64,000 bases of DNA from Apiospora phragmitis (taxonomy: Eukaryota > Ascomycota > Sordariomycetes > Amphisphaeriales > Apiosporaceae): the NCBI GenBank assembly GCA_038363925.1, contig JAQQWL010000003.1, positions 2,480,001 to 2,544,000 of the forward strand. The letters run 5' to 3'. A program made the translations under genes and the position numbers. Below the pieces are notes generated by a model that had not been told where the DNA came from, made no database searches, and saw only the letters and a program-made list of their open reading frames with translations. Positions 56,197 through 64,000 of this stretch are shown piece by piece; position 1 is the stretch's first letter, and each line of letters opens with the position of its first letter.

Positions 56197-56737
56197 TGTT
56201 ACGACCTGGCCATTCATGCGGCCAAGAAAGAGGCACAGCGGTTACAGAAGCCCCGCAGGGAGAGAAGTAATAAATAGGAACACCGGCAGAAGACGCACGG
56301 ACCACCATATCACGTGATAACTCACTATAGATTACCGTAAACCACCGTGAGCCCAGGGGTATGGCTCACCAGCTTAACGAGTGAGCTGATATTATATTAA
56401 ATTACTAGATTACTAGTAATTTAATAATCTAAAGAAATATAATAAATCGGTAAAAGAGAGATTAAATATATAATAATAAACCCTTCTCTACGTATTTTAT
56501 ATAAATACTTTTTATTTTAATAATTAATTTAAATATTAATTTAATATATTAATAAAATATATTATTTTAATAAATTTATTACATTTTTTATTAAGTTTTA
56601 TAATTAGTTTAAAAATATTACTTATTATATTAAACGGATATACTCGTTTACACGTTTAAATACTTTCTTATTTTAATTAATATAAACCTTAATATATTTA
56701 CGAGGTTTCTTTTAAACCCCGATAGCCGTTCGTTATA
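56197..56737 (+). repeat. 5' LTR of copy 2
   Basis: 541 bp; first 150 bp is GC-rich (GGCCAAGAAAGAGGCACAGC) and the rest AT-rich, as in the 3' LTR. Differences between the LTRs are mostly C/T or G/A at CpA or TpG. Confidence 0.85.
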
Positions 56738-56959
56738 TTTTAATCGCTCTTATTTTTACGAGTTATTACTTAAACCCTTAAATAATATCTTATAAAAGTA
56801 TTATAGCACCTCAGAATCTTAATAATAACGGAGCTCCCGCCTAGAGCAATATAAACAATTTAACCGGAGGACCGGACGTCCTCCAGCTCGTTTAGCAGCT
56901 ATAAAAACGAATTAATTAACTAATTAACGATAACGAGCAACTTATTAACTAAGTAGCTT

Positions 56960-57647
56960 TAATATTATTACAAGGACACCGACGCTTTAAATATAAACTT
57001 ACCGCGCCGTAAACTTACGACGGTAAAAAAAGACCGTCTATAAATTCTTAACCTAGATAAAGGCGTACCTACGCTTCTATACTAAGGATTTTAACTCGGA
57101 GGCCGATCGAATCCTCTACGCCGCAGGATACCTTAAAGGGGACGCTCTCGTATAGTTCGAACCTATTATGAGAAACTATTTCGATAACCCCCTCGATAAG
57201 GAGCAAGACACTTAGATACGCCGTATCTTCCGTTATTACTTTATCTTTAAAGAAAAGCTATAAGCTACTTTTAGAAATCCCGATAAAGCTCGAACTATAA
57301 AAAAACAACTTATACAGCTTAAATAGAAAGGATTAGCTTCCGCGTACGCCGCGAAGTTCAAGCAGATCTCCTCGCGAATAGAATAAAGTAACGATAACGC
57401 CTTAATAACACTCTTTTACACAGGACTACGAAAAAACGTAAGGGACGAAATTAGTCGAAAAGATCGCCCCGACTAATTTAATAAATACGTAAAAAAAGTG
57501 GTCAAGATCGATAACCGCTTATATAAATAACGCCTAGAGAAGTCGGATAACCGAGCCCCACGACTGGACAACAAACCCCGGGCCAACAGCGGACGACCTG
57601 TCCAGCGTACTTAGAAGAAGACATCCTATGGGTCGCACAGCGGACCC
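56960..57647 (+). pseudogene. gag N-terminal part of copy 2, RIP-degraded
   Basis: A retrotransposon gag pattern is readable in one frame with stops: EADRILYAAGYLKGDALV, a stop where Trp is usual, then FEPIMRNYF and RIFRYYF. TAG replacing TGG is a typical RIP result. Runs into the zinc-knuckle island. Confidence 0.65.
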
Positions 57648-58106
57648 ATGGACCTCGACGCCACCCAACGAGACGGTAAGGGTGAGCGCAAGAAGGACGT
57701 CACCTGCTACAACTGTGGGAAGGACGGACACTTCGCACGGGACTGCAGAAGCCCCAATTCTATGGGAGATGACCCCCGAGTGTCCCCTACCCACGAGGCT
57801 CACTTCACCCTGTCATGGATCTCTTGCGTGCACGACGCCTGCACAGAGCACCTTGCGGAGAAACTAGAGAACGATTGGTTTCCCCGAAGAATCGGCAGAA
57901 AACCTATCGCGCGCCCACACCTGGACTACATGATCGGGAAAGTTAAGACCACCATCCCCGATCCACGACGAGCGTACCTATTGGTACAAGAGGACCCCCG
58001 GTGGCCAAGGAAATACTACCTGGAAGGGCAGTATTGGACAGCATGCGACGAGGACCGGTGCCTCGATTATGCATGGGAAAAATCCCGAGCCCTCCGACAA
58101 TTATAA
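57648..58106 (+). CDS. intact gag zinc-knuckle island of copy 2
   Basis: A clean 152-codon frame starting MDLDATQRDGKGER. Residues 20-33 are a CCHC zinc knuckle, CYNCGKDGHFARDC (C-x2-C-x4-H-x4-C), the nucleic-acid-binding part of gag nucleocapsid. The rest (WFPRRIGRKPIARPH, WPRKYYLEGQYWTACDEDR, DYAWEKSRALRQL) is Trp- and charge-rich. Its base composition is normal with plenty of CpA and TpG, unlike both flanks, so it escaped RIP. The frame probably continued from gag before RIP of the upstream part; the ATG may be internal. Not expected to act alone. Confidence 0.7.
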   Translation: MDLDATQRDGKGERKKDVTCYNCGKDGHFARDCRSPNSMGDDPRVSPTHEAHFTLSWISCVHDACTEHLAEKLENDWFPRRIGRKPIARPHLDYMIGKVKTTIPDPRRAYLLVQEDPRWPRKYYLEGQYWTACDEDRCLDYAWEKSRALRQL

Positions 58107-58559
58107 ACGTCGCGAGAACAACGATCCTCTACTATAATCGATATCTACGAAACATACGATCCGCGCCCCTAAGAGGATAAAAAACTCCGGAATCGAGTGT
58201 TCTAAAATACGAATAAACGACTACTCCGGGTAGCCGATATTATTAATAGCCGTATTAATAACGACGGCGAAGTTATCTTAATTTAATAAAAACGGGCTAA
58301 TAACCCCGTAAAATTATAAACGGAATTAAGGGTTATCGAGGAACCCGAGTCCTAAATATAAGGACTAGCCATAACGACTAGATCTAATACACCACCCCTT
58401 ATTTACGAGCGAGTTACGCCGTATAAGCAGATTCGACGCTACTAAAAACTAATTAAAAAACGAGTCAGGTTTTAACAGCAGTCGGGAAATAGATACCGCC
58501 GAATATAAAGGGACGACATCAGGCGGGACAAGACAGGTCCCTATATACCACGACGAATA

Positions 58560-61500
58560 AATAAAATATCCACGAGCATATCGTATTATTAATAAATATT
58601 AAAAAAATTACTATTAAAGCGTTATTAAATAACGGAGCGTAAAGAAATTATATCTCACTAAGAATTATTAACAGCCTAGAATTAAACTAATAAAAAAAAG
58701 ACGCCCTATACCGACTTAAAACCGTCGATGAAGGATTTATAACTTACGAAAATAAAGAAGTACGAAAAGAAGTCGCGAACCTTTCGGTTAATATTAAAAA
58801 ACGTTATAAACGAATCACGTATAATATCACGGAAGTATTAAAATATAATATAATATTAAAAATACCTTAATTACGGGTAAGTAATCTTAAAATTAATTAA
58901 AAAATAGGCTAACTTTAATAAAATATATTAAAAAGAGGTTTAATCGTTAAATAACGTTTTAAAAAAAGATTTTTAAGTAAGCTTAAAATATTTAAAATAT
59001 ATATTATTATTAAAAAACCTAAACCGAACGTTATAATAATTATATTAAAAAAATACCGGTAATTTATAAACCTTTTTAATAAGAAACTAAAAACGGGTTT
59101 ACCGCTTTATACACGGTAAAATTACGAAATACTTTTTAAAAAAGGGAAGGAACTATAGTTTATACCGATATATAAACTTAATCAGGAATACGAAAAAGTC
59201 CTAAAAAAGTATATTAAAAAAAACTTCGAGAAGAGAGTTATATAACCATCCACTTTATTAATAAGATACCCTATTCTCTTCGTTCCCCGAAAGAGCAAAA
59301 ACGGAAAAAAGAAATGGCGATTATGCGTCGACTACCGGAAACTTAACGAAATTATTATTAAAAACCGATACCTACTTCCCCTAATTAGCGACTTACGCAA
59401 CAAGCTATATAAAGTAATAATCTTTACTATAATTAACTTATTTAATATATATAACCTAATTTATATTAAAAAAAGAGAAGAGTAAAAAACGGCGTTTCGA
59501 ATTAAGTATAAATATTTTAAATATTAAGCTATACCTTTTAAATTTATTAATATACCCGCGAGTTTTTAAAACATAATTAATTATATTTTACGAAAATAGC
59601 TCGATAAGTTCGTAATAATTTATTTAAACGATATCCTTATTTACTTTAAAAATAAAGAATACGTTAAAATAATGCTTTAAAAGTTATAAAATATAAAACT
59701 TTTAATTAACTTAAAAAAAAGCGAGTTCTATAAAAAGTTAATTACCTTTATAAAATATATGTTATCCTTAGGAGAAATCCGAATAAAACCTTCTAAAATA
59801 TTAACAGTACGAGAGTAGCCTAGGCTTATAAGCGCTATAAAAATTAGATCTTTCTTAAAACTAGCTAATTATTACCGGATCTTTATCCCCGGATTTAGCA
59901 GGATAGCGACACCTTTTACGCACCTAACACGAAAGGATATACCATTCTAATAAACGGACGAGGAAGAATCGGCCTTCTAAGCCATTAAGGATAGAATCCT
60001 TAGCGAACCAGTACTTCGCGTAGCAGATCCTAACAGACCTTTTAAAGTCGAGACCGACGCATCAAACTATACGATCGGAAAACAACTAAACTAACGAGAC
60101 GATAATAGAAAGTCGCACCCTATCGTATTCTTTTCGAAGAAGCTGAATAAACCAGAACTTAACTACTAAATCCACGATAAAGAATTAATAACTATTATTA
60201 AAGCTTTTAAAAAATAGAGGTACTATTTAAATAATATAAAAGAATTAATAAAGGTCTATATAGATTATAAAAACCTTACTACGTTCACTATTAATAAAGA
60301 ACTAAATAAATAATAAATATAATAGTTAAAATTCCTGTCGGAATTTAACTTCGTTATCATCTACCGGAAGGGTAGCAATAACGGCAGGGCCAACGCCCTA
60401 AGCCGAAGACCAGACCATTAGTAAAACGTGCCACCAGAGACACGCACGATCCTTACCTACGACAAAGATAAGAACCTAATACCATCGCGACACATCTAAA
60501 CTACCTATAAGGTATAACTCTACGAAAAATAAATTAAGAAATTTAAGGAATATACCCCTAAAAATACCGACTTTATAGGCCAGGATAAACTCAGGTACTA
60601 CCACGGCAAAATCGAGATCCCCGAGTAGTACTAAAAAGAGTTTATTAAAGAGTTCTATACATACCCCGCCTATAAACACCAAGAAATCTTTAAAACTTAA
60701 AAGCGAATTAATAAGTAATTCGATTACAAGAATCTTAAAAAACAAGTGGCTAAAGTAATTAACGAATATAACCTCTATAATAAAGCTAAGGCCGCACGAC
60801 ACCAGCCGTATAAGGAACTACAACCCATACCACCGCTAAACAGAGCCTAAAAAATAATCGTATTAAACTTCATCGTTAAATTACTATTATTCGAAGAACT
60901 AATAACTAAAGTCAAATATAATAACGCACTAATCATTATTAATAAACTTACTAAATATACTTACTTCCTACCCTATAAAAAAGTAAATAACACGGATAAC
61001 CTAGCGTACACCTTCCTTAAAACTATCGTCAATTAACACGGATTACCGGAAATAATTATCTCCGACTAGAATAAATTATTTACCGCTAAATTCTAAAAAT
61101 CCCTTATAACATAACTAGGAATTAAGCACAAGTTATCTACAACTTATTACCTATAAACTAATAAATAAACCAAGCGCATAAACTAAACGCTCGAACAATA
61201 CCTACGATACTATATTAACTATAAATAAAACAACTAAGTACAATTATTACTTATAGCATAATTCGCATATAATAATATAAATAACGAAACCATACACATA
61301 TCACCTTTTAAAACGAACTACGGGTTCAACCCCGATATCACTCGAACACCGTTAAAAGGAGAGTTAGCACCGATAGTAACCATTCAAGTCGAAAAATTAA
61401 AACAACTCCAAATATCGTTACAAAAAGACCTTATCTTTCTTTAAAATCGAATAAAGAAATACGCCGACAAAAAAAAAAAAATAAAGGGACCTATCCTAAA

Positions 61501-61900
61501 AAAGGGAGGAAAAGTTTACCTCTTACGACGAAACATTAAAACTAAACGACCTAGTAATAAACTAGACTTTAAAAAAATTAAATTATTTAAAATCGTAAAA
61601 GTTATTTTAAAAACTAACTATCGATTATCGCTATTTAAAACAATACGGATATACCTTATTTTTTATATCTTATTACTTAAACTAGCCCTAATAAATATAA
61701 AAATCGAAACATAACTAAAAGCCGAAATAAATTAGCATAAATATAAAATCGAAACTATCCTCGATAAAAAACGAGTCGAACAAGGATAGAAATACCTTAT
61801 TAAATAAAAAGGGTACCTATTAAAAAATAATACTTAAAAGTTTAAGAAACACTTAAAAAACGCCGTTAAGGAGCTTTAAAAATTTAAGGCACGGGAGGTA
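58560..61900 (+). pseudogene. pol of copy 2: protease-like, RT, RNase H, integrase, chromodomain, RIP-degraded
   Basis: Readable motifs on the plus strand, between many TAA/TAG codons: IKALLNNGA (about 58,612, retropepsin-like site altered); WRLCVDYRK (59,314) and YLNDIL (59,621-59,638) of reverse transcriptase; VETDASNYTIG (about 60,050) of RNase H; FVIIYRKGSNNGRANALSR (about 60,355); a His/Cys zinc-binding region (about 60,640-60,840); integrase core (DNLAYTFLKTIVN, HGLPEIIISD, LGIKHKLSTTYY, about 61,000-61,145); and a chromodomain-like end (ETILDKKRVEQG, YLIK-KGYLLKNNT, 61,748-61,860). The chromodomain marks the chromovirus branch of Ty3/gypsy, which can target heterochromatin. Inactive. 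Confidence 0.75.
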
Positions 61901-62290
61901 AAAAAAAGTCGAAGCCCGCCGTATTTTAATTAATTACCCCGAAAGCTTTAAAAAATTAGGTCTCTATAACCGCCTCCGACTCCTTACGCTCGGGTTTTTC
62001 GAGCTCGTTTAAAAATTAAAGCCCGCGATTAACCATTTCCGCACCACGAGTTTTAAAAAAGGTACGCTATTATCGAAAGCGTTTTAAACGAGTAAAAAAC
62101 TCGTCCACCTTCTATTAAAAAGAACGGAACTATTTTAAAAAAGAGTTCAACTCTACCTCCGCCTTAGCCTCTTTACTACGGAAACGTTAAGATTCCGCCA
62201 TAATACGCGATAACGACGATACCGGAACCCCGGAACTATCGTACGAGCAACCACGACGAACACATTCCTTATAACGAAAAACGCCCTCTA
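61850..62290 (-). pseudogene. antisense coding segment at the 3' end of LTR copy 2
   Basis: Minus strand reads CVRRGCSYDSSGVPVSSLSR and IMAES at about 62,265-62,190, then a stop-rich stretch, then GAEMVNRGL, FLNELEKPERKESEAVIE and FFKAFGVIN near 61,950. It aligns with 48,750-49,110 of copy 1. The Cys-rich start resembles a small zinc motif. It overlaps the last part of pol on the opposite strand. Confidence 0.6.
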
Positions 62291-62540
62291 TTATTTAATA
62301 TTTCTACCCCCGTTTAAAATAAAAAGTGTAAAGTATAACTTCGAACTCGAATTCTTTAATATTAATAAAAAGTTTAAGGCGTTAATTAGTTTTTAATGAA
62401 CGAGATTTTTTTATATAACTAAATATAATAAGTACATATTATTAAAAAGTAAAAAAAAGAAGAAAACCTACTAAGACTATGGAATAAGAATAAAAGAATA
62501 CTAAGGGTTAAAAAGGACCTAGGCGCTTTAGGGACAAAGA

Positions 62541-62559
62541 CCAAAAAAGAGGGAGATAG
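62541..62559 (+). promoter_or_regulatory. polypurine tract of copy 2
   Basis: An A/G stretch ending GAGGGAGATAG abuts the 3' LTR start at 62,560, as required for plus-strand priming. Confidence 0.7.
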
Positions 62560-63099
62560 TATTACGACCTGGCCATTTATACGGCCAAGAAAGAGGCACA
62601 GCGGTTATAAAAGCCCCGCAGGAGAGAAGCAACGAATAAGAACACCGGCAGAAGACGCACGGACCACCATATCACGTGATAACTCACTATGGATTACCAT
62701 AAGCCACCGTGAGCCCAGGGGTATGGCTCACCAGCTTGGCGAGTAAGCCAATACCATATTAGATTACTAAATTATTAGTGATCTAGTGATTTAAAGAAAT
62801 ATAGCAAATCGGTAAAAGAGAGATTAAATATATAACGATAAACCCTTCCCTACGTATTTTATATAAATACTCTCTATTTTAACGATTAATTTAAATATTA
62901 ATTTAATATATTAATAAAGTATATTATTTTAACGAACTTATTATACTTTTTATTAAGTTTTACGATTAATTTAAAAATATTACTTACTATATTAAACGAA
63001 CGTACTCGTTTACACGTTTAAGTACTTTCTCGTCTTAATTAATATAAACCCCAGCACGTTTATAAGGTTTTTTTTAAACCACGATAACCGTTCGTTACA
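62560..63099 (+). repeat. 3' LTR of copy 2
   Basis: 540 bp, aligned with 56,197-56,737 and directly preceded by the polypurine tract. Confidence 0.85.
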
Positions 63100-63104
63100 C
63101 TCTT
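63100..63104. repeat. target-site duplication CTCTT (right), copy 2
   Basis: Matches 56,192-56,196. Confidence 0.8.
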
Positions 63105-63640
63105 TTTTTAATATAAGAACAGCTTATTACCGAAGGATTAGGTAATTATAGTTATTAAAAATAATTAAATTACGAATAAAAGAGGCGAAGACTAGATTCG
63201 ATATTTTAATTAATATATTAGGTTTTATACGAAGGGTTATTATCGTTTCTTAATCCTAGACGGCTATAAAAGCTATTACTCGATAATTTTCGAACTCCAT
63301 TATAAAAATAACTCGATTATTATACTTTATATACTTTCTTATTTATTATATAAACTTTAACCTTTTAATATCGGTTATTTCTATATATTAAAAAGGCGTA
63401 CGAGAAAGAAATTAAAGGTTTTATATAAACGTGTATTATTTATATCTTTAAAGAGGACTTCTTATTAACGTTTTTAAAAGCGTAAGCGATTTTTACCGTT
63501 TCGAATATATAAAGAGGCTTTTAAAAAATGAGACTCGTTTTATATAATCCGGAATATATTATTTTATAATTAAATATAAAGCTACGTATTTTAATACTTC
63601 CGTGGATACTTTCCGGCCTATTTATTTTCTAAAAAGTAAA
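63105..63640 (+). pseudogene. second pogo-type transposase remnant (C-terminal half)
   Basis: The plus strand retains the end of a DDE transposase: FLILDGYKSYY (catalytic Asp context), IILYILSYLLYKL, PFNIGYFYILKR, then RLVLYNPEYII and LNIKLR, corresponding to the usual LLILDGHSSH, QPLDVGCF, LVPYNPE and LRTPTPP steps. Stops occur between the motifs. The N-terminal half is missing and may have been cut off by the insertion of LTR copy 2, whose right end is at 63,099. Confidence 0.65.
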
Positions 63641-64000
63641 AACTTTAAATAATTTTATTAAAGTTTAATTTAAACCGAATACGCTTAAAACTATATTATA
63701 TAATATTAAAAGAAATTAATATTTATTTTAATTAATTTTAATTAAATTATAAAGGTTATAATATAAATTATATACCGAGTTACTTTTTAGAAAATAAAAC
63801 GCGATATTTTAAAAAGTAAATAAAATACTTAGCCGGCGCCGCCGTATAAAAAAACGGCTATAAAATAAAGGATTATTTTATATATAAATTAAAAAAGACT
63901 TATAAGTTTAAAAAAAACGTTAACAAATAATTATAAAACGAATCGCGTCGAAAAACTAATTATATAAAAACGTTTAAGACACGCTTATAACGCTATAAAA
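63641..64000. other. AT-rich window end
   Basis: No recognisable motif; probably more degraded repeat. Confidence 0.5.

Larger units (their letters stand above)
56197..63099 (+). mobile_element. Ty3/gypsy chromovirus-type LTR retrotransposon, copy 2 (plus), RIP-degraded
   Basis: LTRs 56,197-56,737 and 62,560-63,099 start TGTTACGACCT (TATTACGACCT in the 3' copy) and end GTTACA (GTTATA in the 5' copy), flanked by CTCTT target duplications. A purine tract (AAAAAAGAGGGAGATAG) ends exactly at the 3' LTR. The internal region on the plus strand contains, in order, gag with zinc knuckle, retropepsin-like site, reverse transcriptase, RNase H, integrase and a chromodomain-like end, all with stops except the 57.6-58.1 kb island. 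About 6.9 kb. Same family as copy 1 but opposite orientation. Dead. Confidence 0.85.
44881..64000. other. AT-rich RIP-affected transposon block
   Basis: From about 44,881 the sequence changes abruptly to A/T-dominated DNA full of TpA, with CpA and TpG scarce but CpG still present. That is the footprint of repeat-induced point mutation (C to T at CpA), not of CpG methylation decay. Coding frames are interrupted by many TAA and TAG codons. Its recognisable content is two LTR retrotransposons, one nested pogo transposon and one further pogo fragment, listed below. Confidence 0.9.

Noticed and set aside
57534..57803. 89-codon minus frame opposite the gag zinc knuckle
   Set aside because: Shadow of the GC-rich gag frame; the CCHC knuckle fixes the plus strand as coding.
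60476..60802. 108-codon minus frame in copy 2 pol
   Set aside because: Opposite strand of the integrase zinc-binding region; it is open because RIP changes create stops mainly in the plus frames.
1..64000. CRISPR arrays, bacterial operons, ribosome binding sites, rRNA
   Set aside because: The window is eukaryotic fungal DNA; short repeats here are transposon ends or microsatellites.
1..64000. tRNA genes
   Set aside because: I looked for the T-loop consensus in GC-balanced spacers and found no convincing case; a covariance-model scan would be needed to exclude them.

Overview
The window is nuclear DNA from a filamentous ascomycete (Pezizomycotina, probably Sordariomycetes; inference). The signs are short 55-110 bp introns, fungal families (Zn2Cys6 and GATA regulators, HET, DUF1996, DUF4267, FAR1-type, a White Collar-1-like photoreceptor) and a transposon block with the CpA/TpG depletion typical of repeat-induced point mutation (RIP). 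It splits at about 44.88 kb into a gene-bearing, GC-balanced part and a 19 kb AT-rich part of decayed transposons.

Gene part. 0-5.4 kb: a dead zinc-type alcohol dehydrogenase and a Ser/Thr kinase. 8.7-16 kb: a frameshifted membrane protein, a stand-alone FAR1-type DNA-binding protein and a broken Zn2Cys6-ankyrin gene. 16.5-23.5 kb: a GPI-anchored glycoprotein, then a short-chain dehydrogenase, a broken Zn2Cys6 regulator and an epoxide hydrolase that could form a small detoxification or metabolite cluster. 24.5-30 kb: five tandem same-strand paralogues of a small three-finger C2H2 plus coiled-coil protein, sharing an intron inside the first finger. These are the most unusual genes here. 30.4-44.2 kb: a DUF4267 membrane protein, a WC-1-like LOV/PAS/GATA photoreceptor, dead AAA-ATPase and HET genes, an intact secreted DUF1996 protein and a MAPEG-type membrane protein.

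Transposon part. Two Ty3/gypsy-type LTR elements of one family lie in opposite orientation: 45,871-55,459 (minus, target duplication GAGCT) and 56,197-63,099 (plus, target duplication CTCTT, chromodomain-like C terminus). A 1.94 kb Fot1/pogo DNA transposon is nested in the 3' LTR of the first. A second pogo-type transposase remnant follows at 63.1-63.6 kb. Both LTR elements carry a related antisense coding segment near the 3' end, and one holds a gag zinc-knuckle island that escaped RIP.

Caution. At least ten apparent frameshifts, including two that damage splice donors, are the loss of one base, mostly G or C in a short run, while several other genes are clean. This looks partly like consensus error, so calls resting only on such indels are provisional. 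The alcohol dehydrogenase, AAA-ATPase, Zn2Cys6-ankyrin and one C2H2 gene also carry substitution-type stop codons, which is better evidence of real decay.
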